Assembly: GCA_964388085.1 (NCBI GenBank)
Contig: CAYLZW010000042.1
Coordinates: 1 to 28,579, forward strand
Source: CAYLZW01 sp964388085
Lineage (GTDB): Bacteria; Myxococcota; UBA727; CAYLZW01
Reading direction: 5' to 3'
DNA: 28,579 nt
A model generated the notes under the pieces. The model had not been told where the DNA came from, did no database searches, and saw nothing but the letters and a program-made list of their open reading frames with translations. Positions 15,531 to 24,137 of the stretch are shown piece by piece; the stretch's first letter is position 1, and each line of letters begins with the position of its first letter. The position numbers and the translations under genes were made by a program.

Positions 15531-15863
15531 ATGGAGGACGGACACGACTCCGCCGGTCCGCTGCTCGGGTGGTCTCTCGGCACAGGGCTGCGCCGTCGGC
15601 CGATCGACGAGTTGGTCGAGTTCCCCTGCGTCTTTCGCTTCAAGGCGGTCGGCGAGGCCACGGGCGGGTTCGTGCGCGACATGCTGGCCCGGGTCGCGCA
15701 GGTGCTCGGCCGCGCGGTGCGGGACGATGAGCACTCCGTGCGCCAGTCCGCCAAGGGGCGCTACGAGAGCGTGACCCTCGATCTGTTCGTCAACGACGGC
15801 GACGAGGTCTACGAGATCTACCAGGCCATCAGCGACGACCAACGCGTGCGCTTCCTGCTCTGA
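15531..15863 (+). CDS. YbeD/DUF493 family protein
   Basis: The 110-residue protein carries a complete DUF493 domain after a 25-residue N-terminal extension. IDELVEFPCVFRFKAVG aligns with the LNELLEFPTPFTYKVMG-type opening of E. coli YbeD. SAKGRYESVTLDL and the closing VRFLL match the SSKGNYHSVSI and VRMVL segments. The domain has an ACT-like ferredoxin fold, and the molecular role is not established. It lies alone between divergent prs and convergent DUF3592-like gene, not with lipoate genes as in enterobacteria. There is no visible ribosome site. Confidence 0.85.
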   Translation: MEDGHDSAGPLLGWSLGTGLRRRPIDELVEFPCVFRFKAVGEATGGFVRDMLARVAQVLGRAVRDDEHSVRQSAKGRYESVTLDLFVNDGDEVYEIYQAISDDQRVRFLL

Positions 15864-15885
15864 GCCGGCTGCTTGGCCATCGCCA

Positions 15886-16764
15886 TCAGCCGAAGCCGCT
15901 GACGAGGCCGAGCACCAGGCCGCAGACGGCGAGGCTCGCCAACAGCAGACGGGGCACCAGGGCGCCGGGCGCGGAGTCGATCAGCTCCCCGCGCTCGTCG
16001 ATGCGCGGCCGACCCGGCAGCTCGTCGAGCAGTGCCGCGCGCTCGGGGGCGAGGGGATGGTACAGGATCGGCTCCTCCTCCTCGTCCGTGAGCACGCGCG
16101 GGTCCCTCGTCGATAGATGGAGCTCCTGCGTGCGGCCCCGGCGGTCCTCGAACACGTACGCGAGCTCATAGCCGACCACCGTGCCCTTGTTCATCTGTCG
16201 TCGCTGCTCGACCAGCAGCGCGCGGCCCTCGACGCCGTGGACGAGGAGGCGCACATGGCCGAGGCTGCGACGGAACGCGCCCGCGAAGCCCACGAGCGCG
16301 ACCAGGAGGATGCCCGCCACGAACAGGCCGCCGGAGAGGGGGAGCAGCGTGGTGCGCTGGCCGACGATGCGAGAGACGCCCGGGGATGAGGGCACGAGCT
16401 CGACGGAGACGGCGCCGCTTTGAGGTCCGCTCGCGTCGTAGGAGTAGCTCGAGCCCTGGTACTGCTGCCCCTCGTGCTCGAAGCGGAAGTGATGCACGAA
16501 CACCCGCTTCTCGTTGATCGTGGTGTGCGTCTCCTCGACGGAGATCAGCGTCCCCGGCGCGCGCACGCCGCCGGCCATGATGCGCGTCTCATGCACGATG
16601 CCCGGCAGCGTGCACGACGAGAACACGCCACCGAAGAGGCCGACGGCCGTGAGCGCGATCAAGGTGCTCCACGACAGCGCCACGCGCACCTTCAACGAGG
16701 CGGGTGGCCGCCTCGGCGGCGCTCCCAGGATGCGACCGGGCACGGCAGCGGAGGTCTGGAGCAT
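15886..16764 (-). CDS. DUF3592-like membrane protein
   Basis: The 292-residue protein starts at ATG with GGAGGT about 11 nt upstream. Predicted membrane helices lie at about 28-50, 141-165 and 268-290. Between helices 1 and 2 is an extracytoplasmic segment of mixed strands (GTLISVEETHTTINEKRVFVHHFRFEHEGQ in part), resembling the DUF3592 pattern in which a value such as VELVPSSPGVSRI follows. A similar strand-rich unit recurs between helices 2 and 3. No catalytic motif is apparent. Function is unknown. It is divergent from tamB with 170 bp between them. Confidence 0.65.
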   Translation of the reverse strand: MLQTSAAVPGRILGAPPRRPPASLKVRVALSWSTLIALTAVGLFGGVFSSCTLPGIVHETRIMAGGVRAPGTLISVEETHTTINEKRVFVHHFRFEHEGQQYQGSSYSYDASGPQSGAVSVELVPSSPGVSRIVGQRTTLLPLSGGLFVAGILLVALVGFAGAFRRSLGHVRLLVHGVEGRALLVEQRRQMNKGTVVGYELAYVFEDRRGRTQELHLSTRDPRVLTDEEEEPILYHPLAPERAALLDELPGRPRIDERGELIDSAPGALVPRLLLASLAVCGLVLGLVSGFG

Positions 16765-16883
16765 GCCGCCACCATACCTCCGGCGTGGATCCGACGACGG
16801 AATCCGCCCGCGGCTGCAAGCCTTGACGATTTCGGGTCAGCGGCGCGTCTCACATGGGTCCGGGGCGCGTCTCGGATCACAAC

Positions 16884-16911
16884 GCGGGTTCGAAAGCGGG
16901 CGTAAACCCGC
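16884..16911 (+). promoter_or_regulatory. Alternative hairpins just upstream of tamB
   Basis: AACCCGC/CCCGC at 16905-16911 can pair either with GCGGGTT at 16884-16890 (7 bp) or with GCGGG at 16896-16900 (5 bp, 6-nt loop), not both. The region ends 23 nt before the tamB ATG, which has no obvious ribosome site. Mutually exclusive structures might affect expression, or the element may be a DNA operator. Confidence 0.3.
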
Positions 16912-16934
16912 CTTGCGGATTAGGTTTCGGCGCA

Positions 16935-19900
16935 ATGCGCAAGCTCCGGCGCTACCGCTTCGTGCTCACCGTGGCCCTGCTCATCGCGGCGGGGTTCGGC
17001 CTCGTGCGCGCGGCGACCAGCGATCCTTCGCTTCGCTACGCCGCCGATCGCATCGCCGAGCGCCTGCACGAGCAGCTCGGCCTCACGCTGACGGTGGGCG
17101 AGGTGGGCGCGCAGCCGGGCTCGGCGCGCATCGAGGCCGGCCCCATCCTGCTCAAGGACAGCGACGGCTTCTTGCTGTTCTCGGCCAAGCGGGTCTCCCT
17201 GGAGCTCGCGCCGCTGCAGATGTTCGCGCGCCGGGTGCAGCTCGACAGCCTCGAGATCGACTCCCCGCGCGTGCACGTGCGCGTCACCAAGGACGGCCGC
17301 GTGCTCGGCATCAAGCCGCTCGCGCGCAGCGCCTCCGACGGCGGCGAGCCGCTGTTCCGCGTCGACGTGAAGGACTTCCGCGTGCACGAGGGCGGCGTGC
17401 GCGTCAGCATCGACGACATCGCCGACACCGAGCTGAGCGGCATCTCCATGCGCCTGCGCAGCCGCGGCCCGGACGGGCACCGCCTGAAGTTCCGCGTCGC
17501 CAGCGCCGCCGTGACCCGGCCCGACGACGTCATCGTGGTCGACGAGTTCGGCGGGCGCCTCGTGGTGTTCGGCGACGGGCTGCTCGCGCCCGAGCGCGTC
17601 AGCGTCTCGGACATCACGCTCGCCACCGAGCAGGCCACGCTCTCGGTCGCGGGCTCGATCATCCTCGGCGAGCTCGGCGTGGTGCCCGCCTTCGACCTCG
17701 ACGTGAACGCGCTGGCCCCGCTCGTCCCCGTGCTGGCGCACGTGAAGCTCCCCGTCGCCATCTCCGGCGCCGTCAGCGTGGGCGCGCACGTGTCGGCCGA
17801 GCTCGGGCTGCAGAACCCGCAGGTGGTGGGTCAGGCCGACGTCACCGACCTGAAGGTCGAGGGCTTCGGCATCGGCAGCCTGAGCGGACGCTTCTTCGCG
17901 GATCCCGAGCACGTCGAGATCCCGGCCGCGTCCTTCATGGTCGGCGACACCACGGTGACCGGCGACGCCAGCCTGCGCTTCGACGACGAGCTCGGCTTCA
18001 CCTTCCGCGCCGAGGGCGAGCGCTTCTCGATCTACCGCCTGATGGCGGACCTCAAACAGCCGAACGCCTGGGCCGACGCGCTCGTCGACGCCGAGGCGTG
18101 GGGCAGCGGCCACCTGCTGCCGAGCTTCGCCATCGAGGCCGAGGGCCGCGGCCACTTCCACGACGTGCGCGTGGCCTCCGAGGACGTGCGCACGGTGGCG
18201 GACGAGGATCTCATCCTGCACGCGCCGCAGCCGATCTTCGCGCACATCAACCTGCTGGGCGACACCGAGCACCTGCGCTTCGAGGGCACTCTCGACGACG
18301 AGATGACGCGCGCCAGCGGCTTCGTGGACCTGTCCTTCGACGTCGAGCAGGGCTTCGTGCTCGAGGTCGAGAGCGATCGCGCGAACATGCAGAGCATCGG
18401 CGGCCGCATCGCGCGCCTCGATCTCACGGGCGACGGCGGCGGGCGGCTGCGCATCGCGGGCCCCTACAACCGGCCGGACATCCAGGCGGACGCCTGGTTC
18501 GACGACTTCTCCCTCGAGGACTTCGCCTTCGGCGACCTCGACGGGCAGGTGCGCTACAAAGGCGGCGTGCTGGCCTTCCGCGACGTCAAGGCGCGCAAGG
18601 GGCAGAGCCACTACGCGGGCGACGTCGTGCTCGACTTCGTGCGCGAGAATTCCGTCCGCGTCCCGAAGGTGGCGGCCGAGGGGGAGGCGGACGGGACGTT
18701 GGCCGCGGACGGCAGCGCCCCGTACCAGCTCGCCAGCGTGCGCGGCCTCGCTATCGACGTCGACATCGACGTGACCGCCGCGCGGGCCGAGGAGCTGCGC
18801 GCGATCATCCCGCCGAGCTACCACAGCGGCGTGCTCGGCTTCGTGCGCGAGCTCGACGTGGAGGGCCCCCTGGCGGGTCCGGTCGAGGCCACCGGCTACA
18901 TCGGCGACGGCAGCACCGACCACCTGACGGGCAAGGGCGAGCTCTTCCTCGGCGACGGCGCGAAGCTGCTCGGGCAGACGCTGCGCGGCGGCACCGGGCG
19001 CTTCGATCTCGACCTCGATCGCTTCCACGTCGACAACCTGAACCTGGCGCTGGCCGGCGGCACCACGCAGCTCGACGCCGTCATCGACCGGCACGAGGGC
19101 ACCATCTCGGGCGATGTGCACGTGCGCGCGCTCGATCTCGCCCGCCTCGACGTGCTGGAGGGCACCTCACGCCCGTTCCGCGGCCTCGTCGACGTTCAGG
19201 GAGAGCTCTCGCACCTCGCGAGCGATCCCACGCTCAGCGGCCACGCGACGATGAAGGGCGCGGCCTGGGGGGACATCCCCATCGGCGACGCGGACGTGTC
19301 GCTCGACCACGTCGGCCGCAAGGCGACGCTGCGGGGAGCGTTCTTGTCCGGCCGCGGCGAGGGTGTCGTCGCCGTCGAGACGCGAGCGCCCTACGGCTAC
19401 ACGGCGTCGCTGCAGGTCTCGGAGGGGCCGGCGCGCCCGCTGCTGCCGCCGGACCTCTTGCCCGAGGGCATGCAGGTGGTCACCGGCGGCGCCGTCGACG
19501 TCAGCGGCAGCCTGCGCGCGTTCTCCGCCAGCCGCGGCACCCTCAGCCTCGAGCCGGCGCGCATCACCTACCGGGACCTCGACCTGCGCGCCACCGGTGA
19601 CGTGCTCGCGCACTTCCGCGGCGCGCGCCTGACCATCGATCAGCTCGAGCTCGGCAGCCCGCGCGGCGACGCCTTCAGCCTGCGCGGCCTGGTGGCCTCG
19701 GAGGAGGTGGATCTCGCGGTGTCCTCGCGCGGCGACCTGTGGTTCACGCCGTCGTTCATCCCGCGCGTGCGCGCCGCGCACGGCCGCTTCGAGCTCGATC
19801 TCGCCGTCACCGGCGACCTCGACCGGGCCTCCATGCATGGTCAAGGGCGGGTGGCGAGCGGCCACTTCGACGTCGACATCTTCGACCACCCCATGCGTGA

Positions 19901-21077
19901 CGTGGACGCGCGCCTGCTCTTTCGCGGCACCAACGTGCTGGTGGAGTCGCTGCGCGGGCGCATCGGCGACGCGCCCCTCGAGGGCCAGGGCACGCTGACG
20001 CTGAGCGGCCTCTCGCCCGCCTTCTACGACCTCGCCTTCGACGTAGACGACCTGCGCCTCAGCATCCCGCGCTGGCTGCCTTCGCGCTCGTCCGGGCGCA
20101 TCGCCATCAAGGGGCCGGCGACGCTGCCGACGCTCTCGGGCGAGATGCAGGTGCACCAGGCGACCTACAGCGAAGACATCAACTGGGAGCGCGCCCTGCC
20201 CGACCTGCGCCGTAAGGCCGCCGAGGTGCAGGTGTTCGACAAGGAGGAGGAGGACCTCCGCTTCGATCTGCACCTCATCGCCGACAACGGCGTCGTCGTC
20301 GAGAACAACGTGCTCGACATCGAGGCCAAGGGCGATCTCTACCTGGTCGGCACCGAGGAGCGCCCGGGGCTCAAGGGCACGCTCTCCGCGCTGCGCGGCA
20401 ACGCGAACTTCCGCAACAACCGCTACCGCCTCGTGCACGGCACCGTCGACTTCGTCGACACCTACCGCATCACCCCCGTCATCGACGTGCTCGCCGAGAC
20501 GACGGTCAAGGAGTACGACGTCACCGCGCGCGTCTCCGGCCCGCTCAACAAGGACATGCGCATCGAGCTGTCCTCGCGCCCGGAGCTCGCCGAGATCGAC
20601 GTGCTCGCGCTGCTCACCTTCGGCTTCACGCAGCGAGAGCTGCAGGACGCGAACAACGCCGGCGCGGGCGCGGGCGCGGGCCTCGAGATGGTGAGCGCCT
20701 ACACCGGGCTGAACGAGGAGGTGCAGCGCATCTTGCCCGAGAGCGTGCGCGATATGGGCATCGTCGCCGTCGACGAGCTGCGCCTGACCAGCGTGTTCTC
20801 CGAGCGCCAGGGCGCGAGCGTGCCCGCCGTGGCGCTCAGCTTCGAGATGAACCCCGGCTGGTTCTGGGGTCTCGCCGACGACAGCCGCCTGAAGCTGCAG
20901 AGCACGCTCGTCGACACGGGCGGCGCCGGCACCGAGCAGCGCGTCGAGTGGGAGAAGCGCTTCGACAACGACGTGCGCTTCCGCTTCGTGTGGCGGAAAG
21001 AAGAGAGCGGCACGGGCGGGCAGGCCACGCAGAACGGCGACTTCGGCGCCGACGCCTGGTACCGCTGGGAGTTCTGA
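16935..21077 (+). CDS. tamB: TamB-like translocation/assembly protein of the outer membrane
   Basis: This 1380-residue protein is of the AsmA/TamB class of bridge-like periplasmic proteins that link the inner membrane to outer-membrane assembly or lipid transport. An N-terminal anchor helix (about 6-25, FVLTVALLIAAGFGLV) follows a basic RKLRRYR start. The bulk is a long series of repeated amphipathic beta-strands rich in Asp/Gly. The C-terminal TamB (DUF490) domain covers about 1080-1380: LKGTLSALRGNANFRNNRYR, FVDTYRITPVIDV, ARVSGPLNKDMRIELSSRPEL, DVLALLTFG and a final aromatic strand ending WYRWEF. Length is typical. No TamA (BamA-family) gene is adjacent. Several very long frames in other phases are composition shadows. 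Confidence 0.92.
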   Translation: MRKLRRYRFVLTVALLIAAGFGLVRAATSDPSLRYAADRIAERLHEQLGLTLTVGEVGAQPGSARIEAGPILLKDSDGFLLFSAKRVSLELAPLQMFARRVQLDSLEIDSPRVHVRVTKDGRVLGIKPLARSASDGGEPLFRVDVKDFRVHEGGVRVSIDDIADTELSGISMRLRSRGPDGHRLKFRVASAAVTRPDDVIVVDEFGGRLVVFGDGLLAPERVSVSDITLATEQATLSVAGSIILGELGVVPAFDLDVNALAPLVPVLAHVKLPVAISGAVSVGAHVSAELGLQNPQVVGQADVTDLKVEGFGIGSLSGRFFADPEHVEIPAASFMVGDTTVTGDASLRFDDELGFTFRAEGERFSIYRLMADLKQPNAWADALVDAEAWGSGHLLPSFAIEAEGRGHFHDVRVASEDVRTVADEDLILHAPQPIFAHINLLGDTEHLRFEGTLDDEMTRASGFVDLSFDVEQGFVLEVESDRANMQSIGGRIARLDLTGDGGGRLRIAGPYNRPDIQADAWFDDFSLEDFAFGDLDGQVRYKGGVLAFRDVKARKGQSHYAGDVVLDFVRENSVRVPKVAAEGEADGTLAADGSAPYQLASVRGLAIDVDIDVTAARAEELRAIIPPSYHSGVLGFVRELDVEGPLAGPVEATGYIGDGSTDHLTGKGELFLGDGAKLLGQTLRGGTGRFDLDLDRFHVDNLNLALAGGTTQLDAVIDRHEGTISGDVHVRALDLARLDVLEGTSRPFRGLVDVQGELSHLASDPTLSGHATMKGAAWGDIPIGDADVSLDHVGRKATLRGAFLSGRGEGVVAVETRAPYGYTASLQVSEGPARPLLPPDLLPEGMQVVTGGAVDVSGSLRAFSASRGTLSLEPARITYRDLDLRATGDVLAHFRGARLTIDQLELGSPRGDAFSLRGLVASEEVDLAVSSRGDLWFTPSFIPRVRAAHGRFELDLAVTGDLDRASMHGQGRVASGHFDVDIFDHPMRDVDARLLFRGTNVLVESLRGRIGDAPLEGQGTLTLSGLSPAFYDLAFDVDDLRLSIPRWLPSRSSGRIAIKGPATLPTLSGEMQVHQATYSEDINWERALPDLRRKAAEVQVFDKEEEDLRFDLHLIADNGVVVENNVLDIEAKGDLYLVGTEERPGLKGTLSALRGNANFRNNRYRLVHGTVDFVDTYRITPVIDVLAETTVKEYDVTARVSGPLNKDMRIELSSRPELAEIDVLALLTFGFTQRELQDANNAGAGAGAGLEMVSAYTGLNEEVQRILPESVRDMGIVAVDELRLTSVFSERQGASVPAVALSFEMNPGWFWGLADDSRLKLQSTLVDTGGAGTEQRVEWEKRFDNDVRFRFVWRKEESGTGGQATQNGDFGADAWYRWEF

Positions 21078-21090
21078 GCCCCCAGCGTCG

Positions 21091-21396
21091 CTACAGGCTG
21101 CGCAGCTTCCAGCCGTCGTGCTCTTCGCTGAAGGTGAGCTTCGCCTCGTCGACGACCCGTCCTTCGCGGTCGAGCGCCTCGAAGGTGAGCTCCGCGAGCT
21201 CGCCCTCTTGCTCGATGCGCCGCAGCTTCAGGGTCCAGCCGTGCTCTCGAACGCGGGCGCTGTTCTTCCGAAACAGCTCGATCTGTGGCGCGGCGTCTTC
21301 GACGCACAGGGCCTTGAAGGCGTCTACGTCTCCGCTCGTCGCCGCGGCGGCGAAGGCGCGGAAGCGAGCGGCGATGTCGTCATGCGGGTCGGTCAT
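21091..21396 (-). CDS. Small hypothetical protein
   Basis: This 101-residue protein is not assigned to a named family. It begins with an amphipathic helix (DDIAARFRAFAAAATSGDVDAFKALC) and continues with alternating strands, ending EEHDGWKLRSL. The layout (helix, FKAL segment, then strands with a terminal DGWKL) resembles small NTF2-like/DUF4878-type ligand-binding domains, but this is only a pattern match. No signal peptide is present. It lies 28 nt downstream of the ArsC-like gene on the same strand, so the two are probably co-transcribed. It is convergent with tamB (13 bp between stops). Confidence 0.65.
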   Translation of the reverse strand: MTDPHDDIAARFRAFAAAATSGDVDAFKALCVEDAAPQIELFRKNSARVREHGWTLKLRRIEQEGELAELTFEALDREGRVVDEAKLTFSEEHDGWKLRSL

Positions 21397-21424
21397 GGCG
21401 GCCTTGCTCGTGCGCTGTCGTGAG

Positions 21425-21781
21425 CTAACGCTTCAAGAGCGCGAGCACGTTCTCCGGCGGTCGGCCGATGGCGGCCTTGTCGCCCACCACGACCACCGGC
21501 CGCTCGATCAGCACCGGGTGCTCGACCATGGCCGTGAGCACGCGCTCATCGCTGAGCTGTTTGTCGTCGAGACCGGCCTCTTTGTATGCGTCCTCTTTGG
21601 TGCGCAGGAGCTCGCGCGGCTTCATGCCGAGCTGCTGGAGGGTCTTCTTGAGCAGCGCCTTCGACGGCGGATCCTCGAGGTACAGGCGCACGTCGAGCTC
21701 CACGCCGTTGTCTTCGAGCAGCTTCTTGGTCTCGCGCGACTTGCTGCAGCGCGGGTTGTGCCAGATGGTCGCGCGGGTCAT
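21425..21781 (-). CDS. ArsC/YfgD-family glutaredoxin-dependent reductase
   Basis: The 118-residue protein has the thioredoxin-fold ArsC pattern. The nucleophile is C12 in HNPRCSKSRET. The three arginines known to bind arsenate in plasmid R773 ArsC fall at the same numbers: R60, R94 (ERPVVV) and R107 (GRPPENV). The length is that of the short YfgD-type group rather than the 141-residue plasmid form. It may reduce arsenate with glutathione/glutaredoxin or act on another substrate. No ars regulator, pump or other resistance gene is nearby, so a dedicated arsenic role is unproven. The ribosome site GAGGAGGATCG precedes the ATG. Confidence 0.9.
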   Translation of the reverse strand: MTRATIWHNPRCSKSRETKKLLEDNGVELDVRLYLEDPPSKALLKKTLQQLGMKPRELLRTKEDAYKEAGLDDKQLSDERVLTAMVEHPVLIERPVVVVGDKAAIGRPPENVLALLKR

Positions 21782-21812
21782 CGATCCTCCTCGGTGGGTC
21801 AGGCCGCTTTGT

Positions 21813-21834
21813 CCTCGTGAAGCGCGCGGCGCAA
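21813..21834 (+). repeat. 22-bp direct repeat, copy 1 (upstream of the aldo/keto reductase)
   Basis: The 22 bases beginning CCTCGTGAAG are identical to those at 22917-22938. After the exact match the two copies stay similar for about 10 more bases (GGGAGGAGA versus TGGAGTAGGA). This copy lies in the divergent gap between the ArsC-like gene and the reductase, 57 nt before the reductase ATG. Confidence 0.9.
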
Positions 21835-21891
21835 GGGAGGAGATCCGCGCCGGCCTTGAGCAGCGTGGCGGGACGGCGTAGGAGAACCACC

Positions 21892-22890
21892 ATGCAGCAT
21901 CGTCACCTCGGCAACAGCGGCCTCCTCGTCAGCGAGCTCTCGTACGGCAACTGGATCACGCACGGCTCCCAGGTCGAGAAGGAGGCCGCGCACGCCTGTG
22001 TGAAGGCGGCGCTCGACGAGGGCATCACGACGTTCGACACCGCCGACGTGTACGCGGCGACGCGGGCGGAGGAGGTCCTCGGCGAGGCGCTCGCCGGGGA
22101 GCGGCGCCAGGGCCTCGAGATCTGCACCAAGGTGTACTGGCCGACCGGCCCGGGGCCGAACGATCGCGGCCTCTCGCGCAAGCACATCTTCGAGTCGATC
22201 CACGGCAGCCTGCGGCGGCTGCGCACCGACTACGTAGACCTCTATCAGGCGCACCGCTTCGACGTGTCGACCCCGCTCGAGGAGACCATGACGGCCTTCG
22301 CCGACCTCGTGCGGCAGGGCAAGGTGCTCTATCTCGGCGTCTCCGAGTGGACGGCCGAGCAGATCGAGCGCGCCGCCTCCCTTGCGCGCGAGCTGAAGGT
22401 GCCCCTCATCAGCAACCAGCCGCAGTACTCGATGCTGTGGCGCGTGATCGAGGCCGAGGTCGTGCCCGCCTGCGAGAAGCTCGGCCTCGGGCAGATCGTC
22501 TGGTCGCCGCTCGCGCAGGGCGTCTTGACGGGGAAGTACCTGCCCGGTCAGCCGCCCCCCGCGGGGAGCCGCGCCACCGACGACACCGGCGCGCGCTTCA
22601 TGCGCAGGCTGCTCAGCAACGACGAGCTGCTCACACGCGTGCAGCAGCTGAAGCCCCTCGCGGCCGAGGCGGGGCTCACCATGCCGCAGCTCGCGGTCGC
22701 GTGGGTTTTGCAGAACCCGAACGTGTCGTCGGCCATCATCGGCGCGTCCCGCCCGGAGCAGGTGCACGACAACGTGAAGGCCGCGGGCGTGAAGCTCGAC
22801 GACAGCCTCCTGCGCAAGATCGACGAGGTGCTCGGCGACGTCGTCGAACGCGACCCACGCAAGACCGAGAGCCCGGCCAAGCGGCCGTAG
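21892..22890 (+). CDS. Aldo/keto reductase, Kv-beta-like group
   Basis: The 332-residue protein starts at ATG preceded by AGGAGAACCACC. The N-terminus MQHRHLGNSGLLVSELSYGNW is typical of the K+ channel beta-subunit-like AKR group. The catalytic tetrad is D49, Y54, K80 and H121 (YQAHRFD). NADPH-binding elements near the end are SAIIGASRPEQVHDNVKA. Length matches the family. It reduces aldehydes or ketones in the cytoplasm with NADPH, and the natural substrate is unknown. It lies between two copies of a 22-bp direct repeat. A CGGCCG-TAGCG-CGGCCG element spans the stop codon, which could fold, but lacks a U-run. Confidence 0.93.
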   Translation: MQHRHLGNSGLLVSELSYGNWITHGSQVEKEAAHACVKAALDEGITTFDTADVYAATRAEEVLGEALAGERRQGLEICTKVYWPTGPGPNDRGLSRKHIFESIHGSLRRLRTDYVDLYQAHRFDVSTPLEETMTAFADLVRQGKVLYLGVSEWTAEQIERAASLARELKVPLISNQPQYSMLWRVIEAEVVPACEKLGLGQIVWSPLAQGVLTGKYLPGQPPPAGSRATDDTGARFMRRLLSNDELLTRVQQLKPLAAEAGLTMPQLAVAWVLQNPNVSSAIIGASRPEQVHDNVKAAGVKLDDSLLRKIDEVLGDVVERDPRKTESPAKRP

Positions 22891-22916
22891 CGCGGCCGTC
22901 CCCGGCAGGCGCGCGA

Positions 22917-22938
22917 CCTCGTGAAGCGCGCGGCGCAA
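22917..22938 (+). repeat. 22-bp direct repeat, copy 2 (upstream of the amidohydrolase)
   Basis: This copy is identical over 22 bases to 21813-21834 and ends 16 nt before the amidohydrolase ATG. The sequence that follows supplies that gene's ribosome site (GGAGTAGGA). It could be a shared promoter or operator, or a scar of a duplication. Confidence 0.9.
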
Positions 22939-22954
22939 TGGAGTAGGAACCCTC

Positions 22955-24133
22955 ATGCGCGCCTTTCTCGCCGATCGCCTCTTCGCCGCCGGGCCCGACG
23001 ACGTCGTGCTCGAGGACGCTGCCGTCGTCGTCGGCGATGACGGGCTCATCCAGGCGGTCGGGCGGGCGAGCGAGGTGGTGCCGAACGGCGCCGAGCGGCA
23101 CGTCGTCAAGGGCGCGCTCTTGCCGGGGCTCTTCGACGTGCACACGCACGTCTGCCTGTCCGCCGGCCCGAACCCGGGCAAGGACGCGCAGACCGAGCAC
23201 CCGACGCGCATCGCGCTGCGAGCCGCGGAGAACCTCAAGCGGCAGCTCGACGCCGGCGTGACCACCATCCGCGACGTCGGCGGCGTGCACGGCATCGACC
23301 TCGAGCTCATGCGCCTGGTGGACGAGGGCGTCGTCGAGGGCCCGGACATGCTCGCCGCCGGCAACGTCATCTGCATCACCGGCGGGCACGGCTGCTGGAT
23401 GGGCATCGAGTGCGACGGCGAGGACGAGGTGCGCAAGGCGACGCGCGAGCTCCTGAAGCGCGGCAGCCGCGTGATCAAGCTCATCGCGACCGGCGGCGTC
23501 ATCACTCCCGGCGTCCGGCCCGGCGCCGCCCAGCTCAGCTACGAGGAGATGCAGGTCGCGTGCGGGGAGGCGAAGAAGGCCAACAAGACCGTCGCCGCGC
23601 ACGCACAGGGCGAGGACGGCATCGAGAGCGCGCTCCGAGCGGGCGTGGACACCATCGAGCACGGCTTTTGGCTCAGCGACGACGCGGTCGGGCTCATGCG
23701 CGACGACAAACGGACGCTCGTGCCCACCTTCGCCGCCCTGCGCTGCATGCAACGCGATCGCGCGGCGCTTCCGGACTTCATCGTGCAGAAGCTCGACGAG
23801 GTGGACGCGCCGCAGCGACGCTCCTTCGACAAGGCACGGAGGGCCGGCGTACGCCTCGCCACGGGCACGGACGCGGGCACACCGGGCAACCCGCACGGCA
23901 GCATCGCTGTCGAGCTCGAGGCGTTCGCGGAGCTCGGCGTGGCGCCGCTCGACTGCTGGCGCGCGGCGACCTCCTGGGCGGCCGAGGCGTGTGGCCTCTC
24001 GGACCGCGGCGTGCTCGCGCCCGGCCTGCGCGCCGACCTCATCGTCGTCGACGACGCCGCGCTCGACGACGTGCGCCGCTACGGCGGGCCGCGCCTCGTC
24101 GTCAAGCGCGGCGAAGTGCTGCGGCGCGGGTGA
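22955..24133 (+). CDS. Metal-dependent amidohydrolase (imidazolonepropionase/prolidase-like)
   Basis: The 392-residue protein has the amidohydrolase TIM-barrel pattern with flanking small beta domain. Metal ligands are visible in order: HTH at 63-65 (FDVHTHV), the likely carboxylated lysine K175 (VIKLIATGG), H216 (AAHAQG), H236 (TIEHGFW) and D306 (TGTDAGTPG). This set matches the two-metal group of Xaa-Pro dipeptidase-like and imidazolonepropionase-like hydrolases, which cleave amide bonds of small acyl-amino acids or heterocycles. There is no signal peptide, so it is cytoplasmic. Substrate is unknown. The ferredoxin gene starts 4 nt downstream, suggesting one transcript. Confidence 0.92.
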   Translation: MRAFLADRLFAAGPDDVVLEDAAVVVGDDGLIQAVGRASEVVPNGAERHVVKGALLPGLFDVHTHVCLSAGPNPGKDAQTEHPTRIALRAAENLKRQLDAGVTTIRDVGGVHGIDLELMRLVDEGVVEGPDMLAAGNVICITGGHGCWMGIECDGEDEVRKATRELLKRGSRVIKLIATGGVITPGVRPGAAQLSYEEMQVACGEAKKANKTVAAHAQGEDGIESALRAGVDTIEHGFWLSDDAVGLMRDDKRTLVPTFAALRCMQRDRAALPDFIVQKLDEVDAPQRRSFDKARRAGVRLATGTDAGTPGNPHGSIAVELEAFAELGVAPLDCWRAATSWAAEACGLSDRGVLAPGLRADLIVVDDAALDDVRRYGGPRLVVKRGEVLRRG

Positions 24134-24137
24134 GCCG

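Noticed and set aside
16920..19121. 733-codon open frame on the minus strand
   Set aside because: It is the antisense shadow of tamB, with low-complexity His/Val/Ala/Asp composition and no motifs.
16514..19600. Very long open frame of 1028 codons on the plus strand
   Set aside because: It is Arg/Ala/Pro-rich, lies out of phase within tamB and is explained by high GC content.
21425..21781. An arsenic-resistance operon around the ArsC-like gene
   Set aside because: No ArsR, ArsB, Acr3 or ArsA is nearby; only the single reductase-like gene is present.
21813..22938. The 22-bp repeats as ends of an insertion sequence
   Set aside because: They are direct, not inverted, and no transposase or integrase lies between them.
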